64,000 nucleotides of DNA from Clavibacter californiensis (GTDB taxonomy: Bacteria; Actinomycetota; Actinomycetes; Actinomycetales; Microbacteriaceae): positions 1-64,000 of the forward strand of contig NZ_CP040792.1 in NCBI RefSeq assembly GCF_021952865.1. Direction: 5' to 3'. Positions 40,509-50,251 of this stretch are shown here, piece by piece. Each line of letters begins with the position of its first letter. Within the stretch, counting starts at the first letter, position 1. The notes beneath the pieces were generated by a model. That model was not told the origin of the DNA. It saw nothing but the letters and a program-made list of their open reading frames with translations, and ran no database searches. The position numbers and the translations under genes were made by a program.

Positions 40509-40771
40509 GCGGCGTCCAGGTCGGACTCGAGGAGCGTCGCGAGGTCGGTGACGACCTGCTCGGCGTTCTCGCCCTCTGCGGAGACGACGACCTCGTCGCC
40601 CGTGTCGACGCCCAGCGAGATCACGCCGAGGATGCTGGCGGCGTTGACGCTGCGGTCGCCCTTGGCGAGCTGCACGGGGATGCCGGCCTTCGCGGCGGCC
40701 TGCGTGAACAGCGAGGCGGGGCGGGCGTGCAGCCCGTGCGACGAGGCGATGGTGACGGTGCGTTCTGCCAT
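40505..40771 (-). CDS. ptsH: Phosphocarrier protein HPr
   Basis: 88 residues. His15 in SSHGLHARPAS is the phosphorylation site. NAASILGVISLGV carries the second conserved region, with a serine where low-GC bacteria are phosphorylated by HPr kinase. Overlaps ptsI by 4 bases. Having ptsHI inside a mannitol operon suggests that these general components are induced with mannitol, or have an extra upstream promoter. Confidence 0.96.
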   Translation of the reverse strand: MAERTVTIASSHGLHARPASLFTQAAAKAGIPVQLAKGDRSVNAASILGVISLGVDTGDEVVVSAEGENAEQVVTDLATLLESDLDAA

Positions 40772-40864
40772 GGTGGCTCCTTCGGTCGGCCCCGGCGGTG
40801 GGGCCCTGGTGGGCGGGCGTCGTGCGGTGCTGCGGGTCGTGCGGTGTCGGCGCGGGGCCGGTGG

Positions 40865-41245
40865 TCAGGCGACGGGCGGGGATCCCCCGACGGGGCGGCC
40901 GTGCAGCCCCGGGGCGAGGCGGAGAGAGCGGGCGCCCTGGCGCATGGCCGCGAGCGCTCGGTCGAGCGCGGCGCGCGCGCCCTCGGGACGCGCGGCGTCG
41001 GCGTCGAGGAGGACGGCGGTCGCGCCCTCGTCGGCGGCGGCCGCGCGCACGGCGTCGAGGCGGTCGGCGAGATGGGCGCCGAGGAGGACGACGTCCATGC
41101 CGGCGGCGTCGAGGCGCACCTGGGCGATGGATCCGGCGACGGCCTCGATCTCGAGCCCGTCGGCCTCGGCGAGGGCCCGGAGGCGCTGGGCGAGGAAGGT
41201 GCTGGATGCGCCGGAGCTGCAGACGACGAGGATCCTCCCGGTCAT
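40865..41245 (-). CDS. Stand-alone PTS EIIB-like protein (lactose/cellobiose class)
   Basis: 126 residues. The phosphate-accepting Cys9 lies in ILVVCSSGASSTFLAQRL, the pattern of lactose/chitobiose-type EIIB domains. No cognate EIIA or EIIC of that class is in the window. The last 25 residues are Arg/Gly/Pro-rich. It is the first gene of the minus-strand unit leading to ptsH-ptsI-mtlA-mtlF-mtlD and is divergent from mtlR. It might relay phosphate to the regulator, or serve a transporter elsewhere. Confidence 0.85.
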   Translation of the reverse strand: MTGRILVVCSSGASSTFLAQRLRALAEADGLEIEAVAGSIAQVRLDAAGMDVVLLGAHLADRLDAVRAAAADEGATAVLLDADAARPEGARAALDRALAAMRQGARSLRLAPGLHGRPVGGSPPVA

Positions 41246-41456
41246 GCTGTGCCTCCTCGCGTCGTCGCTGGTCGTCCCATCGTGCTCCCGGGACGCGCCG
41301 CGTGCCAGCAGATCCGCTTCCGCGGGGTAGGAAGACGAGGCCGGCGGAAGCTCCGGCGGGCATCCCGGGCAGGAGCGGATGGTTGACTCGTCTCCGAGAG
41401 CGGCGCTCTCCGTCCGCCGCCCGAGGGGACGCGAGCCGCCGCGCAGGGAGACGGAC

Positions 41457-43445
41457 ATGCTGAGCGAGAACCACGAGAGGCTGCTGGACTACCTGTCCAC
41501 CGCCGACCGGTGGGTCGAGGCCGGCGAGCTCGCGGACCGCCTCGGGGTCACCACGCGGAGCGTCCGCACCTACGTCCAGGCGGTGCGCGAGCGCTCTGGC
41601 GTCTCGATCGCCTCCTCCCCCGACGGCTACCGGATCGACGCCGGCAGCTACGCCCGCCACCTCGGCACCCGCACGGGCGGCGACCCGCAGGGCACGCCCC
41701 GCGACCGCCTGCACGCGCTCGTCCGCCGCCTCGGCGACGCGCCCGACGGCCTCGACGCATTCGCGCTCGCAGGCGAGCTGCACGTGAGCGAGTCCACCGT
41801 CGAGGCGGACCTCCGCAAGGTGCGCGCGCTCGTCGAGGACGCCGGTCTCGCCCTCCGCCGCACCGGTTCCACCGTCGTGCTCGAGGGCTCCGAGCGCGAC
41901 TTCCGCCGGCTGCTGTCGCGCATGTTCCGCGACGAGAGCGCGCAGGGCTTCCTGCCGCTCGAGACGGTGCAGCGGGAGTTCGCGTCCGACTCGCTGCGCG
42001 CGTTCAAGACGGATCTCGTCCGCGAGCTCACGGAGGGCGGCTTCTTCGTGAACGAGTACGGCGTCGACAACGTGCTGCTGCACGTGGCGATCGCCGTCGA
42101 CCGGCTGGCCCGGTCGCCGCGGCGGACGGGCTCGGGCGCGGACACGGATCCCGCCGACGACGGCACGCCGGGCGCCGGGCACCCGACGGCCGACGACGCG
42201 TCGACGGCGGCCCCCTCCGCCGACCCCACCGCCCTCGCGATCCGCGCCGTGCTCGCCCGCCTGCTCGCCGCCCACTTCGACGTGCCGGTGCCGGCCGGCG
42301 ACGTCGCCTACCTCGCGCTCCTCGTGCGCACCCGCGTCGTCACCCCCGGCAACGAGCAGTCGCTCGCCACCGTGATGCGCGAGCACGTCGTCGAGAGCGA
42401 CCTCGACGTGGTGCGCGCGATCGTCCGCCGCGTGAAGCAGGAGTACCTGGTGGACCTCGAGGACGAGGACTTCACGGTCCGCTTCTCGCTGCACCTCGGC
42501 AACCTCGTCGCCCGCGCGGCCGACCGCTCCTTCTCCCGCAACCCGCTCGCCCGGTCCATCAAGACCTCGTACCCGATGACCTACGAGATCGCCGTGTTCA
42601 TCGCGAGCGAGGTGCAGCGACGGCGCGGGATCGCGATCAACGACGACGAGATCGCGTACATCGCGCTGCACGTGGGGTCGCACCGGGAGCGCGTGGCCCG
42701 CCGCGACGACCGGGTCGCGTGCGCGCTCGTCTGCCCGAACTACTACGACCTGCACCAGATCATGCGGCAGCGCATCGAGCAGACGCTCGGCGCCGACATC
42801 AGCGTGGACGCCGTCGTGACGCGAACCGACGTCGACGCGGATGCCCTCGGGGTGCAGCTCGTGATCGACGCGACCGGATCCCGTCCGCCCGCGGACAACG
42901 TCGTGGTGGTCCAGCCGCTGCCGACGCCCGACGACATCGAGTCGATCCGCCGGGCCGTCGCGCGCGTCCGTCGGCACGCGCGCCGCAGCTCCATGAAGCA
43001 CGACCTCCTGCGCTTCCTCGACGAGTCGCTGTTCTTCCGCGACCTGCACGCGCCCGACGAGGAGGCGATGATCCGCCTGCTCGGTCAGCGGATGGTGGAG
43101 CAGGGCATCATCGAGCCCGAGTACATCGACGGCGCCATCGAACGCGAGCGCCTGTCGTCGACGGCGTTCACCGACACCCTCGCGGTGCCCCACTCGCTCG
43201 CGATGACGGCGCACCGCACGGCCATCGCCATCGTGGTCAACGACGAGGCGATGCAGTGGGGCGGCAACCGCGTGCACGTGGTCGCGCTCGTGGCCTTCAG
43301 CGCGAGCGGCCGCACGAGCTTCCAGCACGTGTTCGACCAGTTCGTCGAGGTCTTCTCCGACCACCGCGACGTGCAGTCGATCATGCGGGCGTCGGGATCC
43401 CACGGCTCCTTCATCGAGGAGCTCGTGCACGTCATGGACACCTGA
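41457..43445 (+). CDS. MtlR-like PRD-containing transcriptional regulator
   Basis: 662 residues, the layout of MtlR/LicR-type activators: N-terminal HTH (LLDYLSTADRWVEAGELADRLGVTTRSVR), a second HTH near 95-150, PRD1 about 175-290, PRD2 about 305-400 (HLGNLVARAA; EIAYIALHVGSHRER), an EIIB-like domain about 415-500 starting CALVCPNYYDL, and a mannitol-type EIIA domain about 510-662 with histidine in LAVPHSLAM. PTS phosphorylation of these domains normally controls activity. The ATG at 41457 has AGGGAG 7 nt upstream. Divergent from the PTS operon, so it probably controls it. Confidence 0.92.
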   Translation: MLSENHERLLDYLSTADRWVEAGELADRLGVTTRSVRTYVQAVRERSGVSIASSPDGYRIDAGSYARHLGTRTGGDPQGTPRDRLHALVRRLGDAPDGLDAFALAGELHVSESTVEADLRKVRALVEDAGLALRRTGSTVVLEGSERDFRRLLSRMFRDESAQGFLPLETVQREFASDSLRAFKTDLVRELTEGGFFVNEYGVDNVLLHVAIAVDRLARSPRRTGSGADTDPADDGTPGAGHPTADDASTAAPSADPTALAIRAVLARLLAAHFDVPVPAGDVAYLALLVRTRVVTPGNEQSLATVMREHVVESDLDVVRAIVRRVKQEYLVDLEDEDFTVRFSLHLGNLVARAADRSFSRNPLARSIKTSYPMTYEIAVFIASEVQRRRGIAINDDEIAYIALHVGSHRERVARRDDRVACALVCPNYYDLHQIMRQRIEQTLGADISVDAVVTRTDVDADALGVQLVIDATGSRPPADNVVVVQPLPTPDDIESIRRAVARVRRHARRSSMKHDLLRFLDESLFFRDLHAPDEEAMIRLLGQRMVEQGIIEPEYIDGAIERERLSSTAFTDTLAVPHSLAMTAHRTAIAIVVNDEAMQWGGNRVHVVALVAFSASGRTSFQHVFDQFVEVFSDHRDVQSIMRASGSHGSFIEELVHVMDT

Positions 43446-43489
43446 CCGGCCGACCCCCAGCCGCCCCGCGTGTCAGGCGGCCGCGAGGA

Positions 43490-44326
43490 TCAGGGCGCGA
43501 CGGGCGTGACGCCGAGCGGCACGAGGCGCGACGCCCCGCCGTCGGCGAGCGTGAGCACCCAGATGCCGCGCGCGTGCACCGCGACGGAGTGCTCCCAGTG
43601 CGAGGCCATGCTGCCGTCGACCGTGGCGACGGTCCAGTCGTCGTCGAGGACGCGCGTCTCCGCCTCGCCGTCGGTGATCATGGGCTCGATCGCGACGACG
43701 AGCCCGGGCTTCACCGCGGGACCCCTGCCGCGCACGCGGTAGTTGAACACCGGCGGATCCTCGTGCATGCTCCGGCCGATCCCGTGGCCCGTGTAGTCCA
43801 TGACGATGCCGAAGGCGCCTGCCGCCTCGACGCTCTCCTCGACGGCCTCGCCCACCTCGTTGAGGTGCGACGCGGTCGCGAGCCGGGCGATGCCGGCCCA
43901 GAGCGAGTCCTCGGTGACGCGGGACAGCCGCTCGCGGGCCTCGACGACGTCGGGGCGCGCGGGATCCGGCACCACGACGGTCATGGCCGAGTCGCCGTTC
44001 CAGCCGTCGATCTCCGCGCCGCTGTCCACCGAGACGATGTCGCCCGGCTGCAGCACGCGGTCGCCCGGGATGCCGTGGACGACCTCGTCGTTGACGGAGA
44101 CGCACACCGTGTGGCGGTACCCCGGCACGAGCTGGAAGTTGGAGTGGCCGCCGAGCGCGCGGATGGCGGCGTCCGCGGCGGCGTCGAGCTCGCCCGTCGT
44201 GACGCCCGGGGCGATGAGCCCGCGGACGGCGTCGAGCGACGCGGCGGTCGCGAGGCCGGGCGCGACCATGCGGCGGATCTCGTCCGGGGTCTTGTAGATC
44301 CCCGGAGTGCGGCGGAGCGCGCCCAC
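43490..44326 (-). CDS. map: Methionine aminopeptidase, type I
   Basis: 278 residues with the GTG at 44326. Removes N-terminal methionine. The metal ligands are in VSVDSGAEIDGWNGDSAM (two Asp), GHGIGRSMHEDP (His), IEPMI (Glu) and WEHSVAVH (Glu), with the substrate histidine in PGYRHTVCVSVN. It starts 4 bases after adk. The gene next in most actinobacteria, infA, is instead 8 kb away. Confidence 0.95.
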   Translation of the reverse strand: MGALRRTPGIYKTPDEIRRMVAPGLATAASLDAVRGLIAPGVTTGELDAAADAAIRALGGHSNFQLVPGYRHTVCVSVNDEVVHGIPGDRVLQPGDIVSVDSGAEIDGWNGDSAMTVVVPDPARPDVVEARERLSRVTEDSLWAGIARLATASHLNEVGEAVEESVEAAGAFGIVMDYTGHGIGRSMHEDPPVFNYRVRGRGPAVKPGLVVAIEPMITDGEAETRVLDDDWTVATVDGSMASHWEHSVAVHARGIWVLTLADGGASRLVPLGVTPVAP

Positions 44327-44330
44327 GCCG

Positions 44331-44933
44331 CTACGCGCGGCCGGCGTCGGAGGAGGGGCGCACGCCGCGACCGGCGAGGGCCGCGCGGATGCGCTCGGCG
44401 ACCTCGTCGACCTCGCCCAGCCCATCGACCTCGAGGAGCAGGCCGCGCTCGCGGTAGACGTCGATGAGGGGGCTCGTCTCGCGGACGTAGACCTCCTGGC
44501 GGTGGCGGATCTCCTCCTCGCCGTCGTCGGCGCGACCCTGCTCGGCCGCGCGGCGGGTCAGCCGGGCCACGACCTCGTCCTGGTCGGCGACGAGCTGGAT
44601 CACGGCGTCGAGCTCCTGGCCCCACCCCTGCAGCAGCTCCTCCAGGTACGCGACCTGGGCGAGCGTGCGCGGGTAGCCGTCGAGCAGGAAGCCCGCCTGC
44701 GCGTCCTCCTCCTGGAGGCGCGCGGTGACGAGCCGGTTGGTGAGCTCGTCGGGGACGTAGTTGCCCGCGTCGACGAGCGCCTGCACCTGCTGGCCGAGCT
44801 CCGTGCGGTCCTTGATGTTCTGGCGGAAGATGTCGCCGGTGGACACGTCCGGGATGCCGAACTCGTCCGAGATGCGCGTCGCCTGCGTGCCCTTGCCCGC
44901 GCCGGGAGGGCCGACGATCAGGAGCCGGGTCAC
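44331..44933 (-). CDS. adk: Adenylate kinase
   Basis: 200 residues. P-loop [16 protein letters not shown]-binding [10 protein letters not shown] and DGYPRTLAQ, with a short lid as in other actinobacterial enzymes ([18 protein letters not shown]). The frame runs through secY upstream, but the GTG at 44933 overlaps the secY stop (GTGA) and gives the normal start [11 protein letters not shown]. Confidence 0.96.
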   Translation of the reverse strand: MTRLLIVGPPGAGKGTQATRISDEFGIPDVSTGDIFRQNIKDRTELGQQVQALVDAGNYVPDELTNRLVTARLQEEDAQAGFLLDGYPRTLAQVAYLEELLQGWGQELDAVIQLVADQDEVVARLTRRAAEQGRADDGEEEIRHRQEVYVRETSPLIDVYRERGLLLEVDGLGEVDEVAERIRAALAGRGVRPSSDAGRA

Positions 44934-46252
44934 TTGAGCAGCCCCTCGTAGTGCCGCTGCTGCAGCTGCGAGTCGATCTGCTTCACCGTCTCGAGGCCGA
45001 CGCCGACGACGATCAGGATGCTCGCGCCGCCGAACGGGAAGTTCTGGTTGGCGCCGACGAGCGACAGGGCGATGAGCGGCAGGAGCGCGATGAGCCCGAG
45101 GTACAGCGAGCCCGGCAGCGTGATGCGCGTGAGCACGTAGTCGAGGTACTCGGCCGTCGGGCGGCCCGCGCGGATGCCGGGGATGAAGCCGCCGTACTTC
45201 TTCATGTTGTCGGCGACCTCCTCCGGGTTGAAGGTGATGGCGACGTAGAAGTACGTGAAACCGACGATGAGCAGGAAGTACATCGCCATGTAGAGCGGGT
45301 GGTCGCCCGTGGTGAGGTTGTCGGTGATCCACTGCACCCACGCCGCCGGCGCCTGGCCGACGGCGGGCTGGTTGAACTGCGCGACGAGCGCGGGCAGGTA
45401 CAGCAGCGACGACGCGAAGATGACGGGCACGACGCCGGCCATGTTCACCTTGATCGGGATGTAGGTGTTGTTGCCGCCGTAGGTGCGGCGGCCGACCATG
45501 CGCTTGGCGTACTGCACCGGGATCCGGCGCTGCGACTGCTCGACGTAGACGACGGCGGCGACGACGAGGAGCCCGACCAGGATGACGAGGGCGAAGACCT
45601 CCCAGCCGCGGCTCTGCTGGATGGCGATGAGCGACGTCGGGAACGCCGCGGCGACCGACGTGAAGATGAGGAGCGACATGCCGTTGCCGATGCCGCGCTC
45701 GGTGATGAGCTCGCCCATCCACATGATGAGGCCGGTGCCGGCGGTCATCGTGATGACCATGAGCATGATCGCGTACCAGGCGTCGTTCGTGACGAGCTGC
45801 GTGCAGGCGCTGACGTTGGTCTGGCCGAACAGCGCACCGCTGCGCGCGACCGTGATGAGGGTCGTGGACTGGAGGACCGCGAGGGCGATCGTGAGGTAGC
45901 GCGTGTACTGCGTGAGCTTGGCCTGGCCGGACTGGCCCTCCTTGTAGAGGGTGTCGAAGTGCGGGATGACCACGCGGAGCAGCTGGACGATGATCGACGC
46001 CGTGATGTACGGCATGATGCCCAGCGCGAAGATGGAGAGCTTCAGCAGCGCCCCGCCGCTGAAGAGGTTGACGAGCTCGTAGAGGCCCGAGGTGCCCTGG
46101 TTGGCCGCGAGGCACGACTGCACGTTGGCGAAGTCGACGAACGGCGCCGGGATGAAGGATCCGAGGCGGAAGAGGGCGATGATGCCCAGCGTGAACCCGA
46201 TCTTGCGACGTAGATCGGGGGTGCGGAAGATCCTGACGACGGCGCTCAACAC
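44930..46252 (-). CDS. secY: Preprotein translocase subunit SecY
   Basis: 440 residues with ten membrane helices, the protein-conducting channel. SecY signatures: [35 protein letters not shown], and [20 protein letters not shown] before helices 9-10. It starts with GTG. A terminator-like hairpin separates it from rplO, so secY-adk-map may be partly uncoupled from the spc operon. Confidence 0.97.
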   Translation of the reverse strand: MLSAVVRIFRTPDLRRKIGFTLGIIALFRLGSFIPAPFVDFANVQSCLAANQGTSGLYELVNLFSGGALLKLSIFALGIMPYITASIIVQLLRVVIPHFDTLYKEGQSGQAKLTQYTRYLTIALAVLQSTTLITVARSGALFGQTNVSACTQLVTNDAWYAIMLMVITMTAGTGLIMWMGELITERGIGNGMSLLIFTSVAAAFPTSLIAIQQSRGWEVFALVILVGLLVVAAVVYVEQSQRRIPVQYAKRMVGRRTYGGNNTYIPIKVNMAGVVPVIFASSLLYLPALVAQFNQPAVGQAPAAWVQWITDNLTTGDHPLYMAMYFLLIVGFTYFYVAITFNPEEVADNMKKYGGFIPGIRAGRPTAEYLDYVLTRITLPGSLYLGLIALLPLIALSLVGANQNFPFGGASILIVVGVGLETVKQIDSQLQQRHYEGLLK

Positions 46253-46330
46253 GGAGGGTGTCCTGCTTTCTGTGGGAGGTCCGCCGGGAGGCGGGGGTCG
46301 GGCCGACCCGATGCGGCCCCAGGTGCCGGT

Positions 46331-46358
46331 AGGGGCGGTCGGTTGCCCGACCGCCCCT
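46331..46358 (-). terminator. Terminator or attenuator after rplO
   Basis: Perfect 12-base arms at 46331-46342 and 46347-46358 with a 4-nt loop, 19 nt after the rplO stop and 79 nt before secY. Likely reduces read-through from the ribosomal operon into secY-adk-map. Confidence 0.7.
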
Positions 46359-46377
46359 TCCGTTGCGTCCTGTGGTG

Positions 46378-46956
46378 CTACTTGACGGAGCCGCCTGCTG
46401 CGACGATCTTCTCCGCTGCGGAGCCGGAGACCTTGTCGACCGCAACGGTCAGCTTAACCGAGATGTCGCCGTCACCGAGGACCTTGACCTTCTCGTTCTT
46501 GCGCACGGCACCCTTGGCGACCAGGTCGCTCGTGGTGACGTCGCCGCCGTCGGGGTAGAGCACGGCGAGCTTCTCCAGGTTCACGACCTGGTACTCGACG
46601 CGGAACGGGTTCTTGAACCCGCGGAGCTTCGGGGTGCGCATGTGCAGCGGCATCTGCCCACCCTCGAAGCCGACGCGGACCGTGTAGCGGGCCTTCGTGC
46701 CCTTGGTGCCACGACCCGCGGTCTTGCCCTTCGAGCCCTCACCGCGGCCGACACGCTGGCGTGCCTTCTTGGCCCCGGCGGCGGGACGGAGGTGGTGGAC
46801 CTTGAGGACCTGCTCGCGCTTGACCGTCTCCGTCGAGCCGACCGTGGTCGTCTCGGCCGAAGCAGCCGCAGCGGCGGCGGGCGCCTTCGCGGTCTTCTTG
46901 GGTGCGGCCTTGGTCGCCTTCACGGGCGCCTCGGCCGACTCGTTCTTCTCAGCCAT
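46378..46956 (-). CDS. rplO: 50S ribosomal protein L15 with N-terminal extension
   Basis: 192 residues. The L15 core begins near residue 48 ([27 protein letters not shown]) and ends [13 protein letters not shown]. The first 45 residues are a Lys/Ala/Thr-rich extension. The ATG overlaps the rpmD stop in TGATG, so the extended start is well supported. Confidence 0.95.
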   Translation of the reverse strand: MAEKNESAEAPVKATKAAPKKTAKAPAAAAAASAETTTVGSTETVKREQVLKVHHLRPAAGAKKARQRVGRGEGSKGKTAGRGTKGTKARYTVRVGFEGGQMPLHMRTPKLRGFKNPFRVEYQVVNLEKLAVLYPDGGDVTTSDLVAKGAVRKNEKVKVLGDGDISVKLTVAVDKVSGSAAEKIVAAGGSVK

Positions 46957-47138
46957 CAGTCGATCTCCTCCACCTTCACCAGGTGCGCCACGGTGTTCAC
47001 GTACCCGCGGTTCTGGGCGTTGTCCTCACGGACCACCACGGCACCGATGCGACGGAGCCCGAGGCTCCGCAGGGTGTCGCGCTGGTTCTGCTTCTCGCTG
47101 ATCTTGGACTTGATCTGCGTCACTCGGAGCTGAGCCAT
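46956..47138 (-). CDS. rpmD: 50S ribosomal protein L30
   Basis: 60 residues, normal length: [20 protein letters not shown] and [20 protein letters not shown]. Joined to rpsE and rplO by one-base TGATG overlaps at both ends. Confidence 0.96.
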
Positions 47139-47842
47139 CAGACACCTGCCTTCGCGTCGGCCTCGGCACGCTGGGCGCGGAGGATGCGGGCCGGGACGAC
47201 CTGCTCCAGCTCGAGCCCACGACGGGCTGCGACGGCGCGCGGCTCCTCGAGCTGCTTGAGCGCCTCGACCGTGGCGTGCACGATGTTGATCGTGTTCGAC
47301 GATCCGAGCGACTTGCTCAGCACGTCGTGGATGCCGGCGCACTCGAGCACCGCGCGGACGGGGCCACCGGCGATGACGCCGGTACCCGCGGACGCGGGGC
47401 GCAGGAGGACGACTCCCGCGGATGCCTCACCCTGCACGGCGTGCGGGATGGTCAGGCCGATGCGGGGGACGCGGAAGAAGTTCTTCTTCGCCTCCTCGAC
47501 GCCCTTGGAGATGGCGGTCGGGACCTCGCGGGCCTTGCCGTAGCCGACGCCGACCAGTCCGTTGCCGTCTCCGACGATCACGAGCGCGGTGAAGCTGAAG
47601 CGACGACCGCCCTTGACGACCTTGGACACGCGGTTGATGGTGACGACGCGCTCCAGGAACTGGCTCTTGTCGGCATCACGGCCACCGCGGCTGTCGCGGC
47701 CGCCCTGGTTGCGATCGCGTCCGCCACGACGGCCCTCACGGCCCTCGTTCTGCGCGGGTGCGGTGGACGCCGCGGTCTCGACGGGCGTCTCCGCCACTGC
47801 CACGACCTCGGGCTCCTTGTTGTTGTTCTCGGCTGCGCTCAC
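47138..47842 (-). CDS. rpsE: 30S ribosomal protein S5
   Basis: 234 residues. The core starts near residue 62 ([21 protein letters not shown]) with [16 protein letters not shown] and [14 protein letters not shown]. The N-terminal 60 residues are acidic then Arg/Gly-rich ([20 protein letters not shown]), an RGG-like extension seen in actinobacterial S5. Overlaps rplR by 4 bases. Confidence 0.96.
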
Positions 47843-48210
47843 AGGCTCAGACCACCCTCTCGAGCTCCTTCGGCGATGGCCGCGACGCGTCCTGCGTAGC
47901 GGTTGCCACCACGATCGAATACGACGCTCTCCACGCCGGCCGCCTTGGCGCGCTCGGCGACGAGCTCGCCGACCTTGCGCGACTTGGCGGTCTTGTCGCC
48001 GTCGAACGTGCGCATGTCGGCCTCGAGGGTCGACGCGGACGCGACGGTGTGACCACGGCTGTCATCGACGACCTGCACGAAGACGTGACGGGCCGAACGG
48101 GTGACGACCAGGCGCGGACGCAGCTCGGTGCCCTCGACCTTCTTGCGCAGGCGTGCGTGCCTGCGGCCGCGGGCGGCGGACTTGCTTTTTCCTCTAACTC
48201 CGAGAGCCAT
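47839..48210 (-). CDS. rplR: 50S ribosomal protein L18
   Basis: 123 residues from the ATG at 48210 ([20 protein letters not shown]), which matches the family start. A GTG two codons upstream (48216) overlaps the rplF stop and is a possible alternative. 5S rRNA-binding features [20 protein letters not shown] and [21 protein letters not shown] are present. Confidence 0.94.
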   Translation of the reverse strand: MALGVRGKSKSAARGRRHARLRKKVEGTELRPRLVVTRSARHVFVQVVDDSRGHTVASASTLEADMRTFDGDKTAKSRKVGELVAERAKAAGVESVVFDRGGNRYAGRVAAIAEGAREGGLSL

Positions 48211-48212
48211 GA

Positions 48213-48749
48213 TCACTTACCACTCTTTCCGGCCTTGCGGCGAACGTTCTCGCCGGCGTAGCGGACGCCCTTGCCCTTGTAGGGCTCGGGCTTGCGAATC
48301 TTGCGGATGTTGGCGGCCGTCTCGCCGACGAGCTGCTTGTCGATGCCGACGACGGTCATCTTGTTGACGCCCTCGACGGTGAAGCTGATGCCCGCGGGCG
48401 CCTCGACGTACACGGGGTGGGAGAAGCCGAGCGCGAACTCGACGCCCTTGTCCTTGAGCGCGACGCGGTAACCCGTGCCGACGATCTCGAGGCCCTTGGT
48501 GTAGCCGGTGGTGACGCCGACGATGTTGTTCGCGATGAGGCTGCGCGTGAGGCCGTGGAGCGAACGCGACTCGCGCTCGTCGTCGGGACGGGTGACGAGC
48601 ACCTGTCCGTCCTGGACCTCGGCGCGGATGGGCTGCGCGATGGTGAGGCTCAGCTCGCCCTTCGGGCCCTTGACCGTGACGTGCTGGCCGTCCACGGCGA
48701 CGTCGACCCCTGCGGGGACGTCGATGGGGAGTCTTCCGATGCGTGACAT
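48213..48749 (-). CDS. rplF: 50S ribosomal protein L6
   Basis: 178 residues: [28 protein letters not shown], and the conserved end [19 protein letters not shown]. The ATG at 48749 is 4 bases after the rpsH stop; an upstream in-frame ATG is not conserved. Confidence 0.97.
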   Translation of the reverse strand: MSRIGRLPIDVPAGVDVAVDGQHVTVKGPKGELSLTIAQPIRAEVQDGQVLVTRPDDERESRSLHGLTRSLIANNIVGVTTGYTKGLEIVGTGYRVALKDKGVEFALGFSHPVYVEAPAGISFTVEGVNKMTVVGIDKQLVGETAANIRKIRKPEPYKGKGVRYAGENVRRKAGKSGK

Positions 48750-48753
48750 GGCG

Positions 48754-49152
48754 TTACCACACGTAGGCGAGGACTTCCCCACCCACGCCCTTCTTCGCAG
48801 CCTGGCGGTCCGTGAGGAGCCCCGAGGAGGTGGACAGGATGGCGACCCCGAGGCCGCCGAGGACCTGGGGGATCTCCGCGGACTTCGCGTACACGCGCAG
48901 TCCGGGCTTCGACACGCGCTTGATGCCCCGGATGGAGCGCTCGCGGTCGGGTCCGAACTTGAGGCTGAGCGTCAGCGTCTGTCCGACGCGGGCGTCCGCG
49001 ACGTCCCAGCCGGCGATGAAGCCCTCGGACTTGAGGATGTCGGCGATGTGCGACTTGAGCTTGGAGTGCGGCATGGAGACCGTGTCGTGGTGCGCGGAGT
49101 TCGCGTTCCGGAGTCGGGTCAGCATGTCAGCGACCGGGTCGGTCATTGTCAT
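48754..49152 (-). CDS. rpsH: 30S ribosomal protein S8
   Basis: 132 residues: [20 protein letters not shown] at the start and [20 protein letters not shown] at the end, fully typical. The next gene upstream is rplE. The type Z rpsN gene normally found between rplE and rpsH in actinobacteria is absent. Confidence 0.97.
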   Translation of the reverse strand: MTMTDPVADMLTRLRNANSAHHDTVSMPHSKLKSHIADILKSEGFIAGWDVADARVGQTLTLSLKFGPDRERSIRGIKRVSKPGLRVYAKSAEIPQVLGGLGVAILSTSSGLLTDRQAAKKGVGGEVLAYVW

Positions 49153-49217
49153 ATCTGGTGGTGCCTCTCTCGCCTGGTTTCGTTCATCCGGACACGGATG
49201 ACGACCTGTGGTGGTGG

Positions 49218-49245
49218 CGGCGCCGGGCGGAGGTGCCCGGCGCCG
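49218..49245 (-). terminator. Hairpin in the rplE-rpsH spacer
   Basis: Perfect 11-base arms at 49218-49228 and 49235-49245 with a 6-nt loop, in the 138-base spacer where rpsN is usually found. A run of GTCGTGCTG-like repeats (49253-49281) flanks it. Possible attenuator or processing site. Confidence 0.5.
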
Positions 49246-49290
49246 ATCGTGCGGTCGTGCTGGTCGTGCTGGTCGTGCGGGTGGAGCGTG

Positions 49291-49887
49291 TTACGGCGTG
49301 TTCTCGGGCGTCTGGAACGGGAAGCCGAGCGCCTTGAGCAGCGCGCGTCCCTCGTCGTCCGTCCGAGCGGTCGTGACGACCGTGATGTCCATGCCGCGGA
49401 CCCGGTCGATGCGGTCCTGGTCGATCTCGTGGAACATGGACTGCTCGTTGAGACCGAACGTGTAGTTGCCGTTGCCGTCGAACTGCTTCGGGCTCAGCCC
49501 GCGGAAGTCGCGGATGCGGGGCAGGGCGAGGGACAGCAGGCGGTCGAGGAACTCCCACATGCGGTCGCCGCGCAGCGTCACGTGGGTGCCGATGGCCTGG
49601 CCCTCACGCAGCTTGAACTGGGCGATCGACTTGCGGGCCTTCGTGACCTGCGGCTTCTGGCCCGTGATCTTGGTGAGGTCGGCGACCGCGCCGTCGATGA
49701 TCTTGCCGTCACGAGCGGCGTCGCCGACGCCCATGTTCACGACGATCTTCGTGAGCCCGGGCACCTGGTGCACGTTCGTGAAGCCGAGATCAGCGGTCAG
49801 CTGGCTGACGATCTCGGTGCGGTACTTCTGCTTCAGGCGCGGGAGCGTGGTGCCCTCGGCCGTGCCAGCGGTTGCGGTGTCGGTCAT
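49291..49887 (-). CDS. rplE: 50S ribosomal protein L5
   Basis: 198 residues. Core motifs [59 protein letters not shown] and [20 protein letters not shown] 12-residue Thr/Ala-rich start precedes the core. It follows rplX by 2 bases. Confidence 0.97.
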   Translation of the reverse strand: MTDTATAGTAEGTTLPRLKQKYRTEIVSQLTADLGFTNVHQVPGLTKIVVNMGVGDAARDGKIIDGAVADLTKITGQKPQVTKARKSIAQFKLREGQAIGTHVTLRGDRMWEFLDRLLSLALPRIRDFRGLSPKQFDGNGNYTFGLNEQSMFHEIDQDRIDRVRGMDITVVTTARTDDEGRALLKALGFPFQTPENTP

Positions 49888-49889
49888 TG

Positions 49890-50249
49890 CTAGAGGTCCT
49901 TACCTGACTTCTTGGCGTAGCGGACGCGGACGGTCTTGGAGACCCCGTCCTTCTCGACCTGCTCGGTCCGGAAGCCGACTCGCGTGGGCTTCTTGGACTC
50001 GGGGTCGACGAGCGCGACGTTGGAGATGTGGATGGGCGCCTCGACGGTCTCGATGCCGCCGGTCTTGGAGCCGCGCTGCGTCTGGCCGACGCGGACGTGC
50101 TTCGTGACGAAGTTCACGCCCTCGACGACGACGCGGTTGCGCTCGACCAGGACGGACAGGACGCGGCCCTGCTTGCCCCGGTCGCCGCCCTTGGCCTGCG
50201 TGCGACCCGTGATGACCTGCACGAGGTCACCCTTCTTGATGTTCGCCAT
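49890..50249 (-). CDS. rplX: 50S ribosomal protein L24
   Basis: 119 residues. The KOW motif region [21 protein letters not shown] and [21 protein letters not shown] mark L24. Two bases separate it from both rplN and rplE. Confidence 0.97.
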   Translation of the reverse strand: MANIKKGDLVQVITGRTQAKGGDRGKQGRVLSVLVERNRVVVEGVNFVTKHVRVGQTQRGSKTGGIETVEAPIHISNVALVDPESKKPTRVGFRTEQVEKDGVSKTVRVRYAKKSGKDL

Positions 50250-50251
50250 GA

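Noticed and set aside
38838-43430. A 1530-codon open frame on the minus strand that includes ptsI.
   Set aside because: Only the part from 40508 down is ptsI. The rest lies antisense to mtlR or in a shifted frame over ptsH and has Arg/Asp/Val-rich composition with no domain; GC-rich codons remove stops.
35483-43445. Considered the PTS block as a recent mobile island.
   Set aside because: No integrase, transposase, tRNA edge, direct repeats or clear composition shift is visible; only its position is unusual.
49153-49290. Searched for a hidden rpsN (S14) gene in the rplE-rpsH spacer.
   Set aside because: The spacer is shorter than an S14 gene and no frame gives the S14 zinc-ribbon motif.
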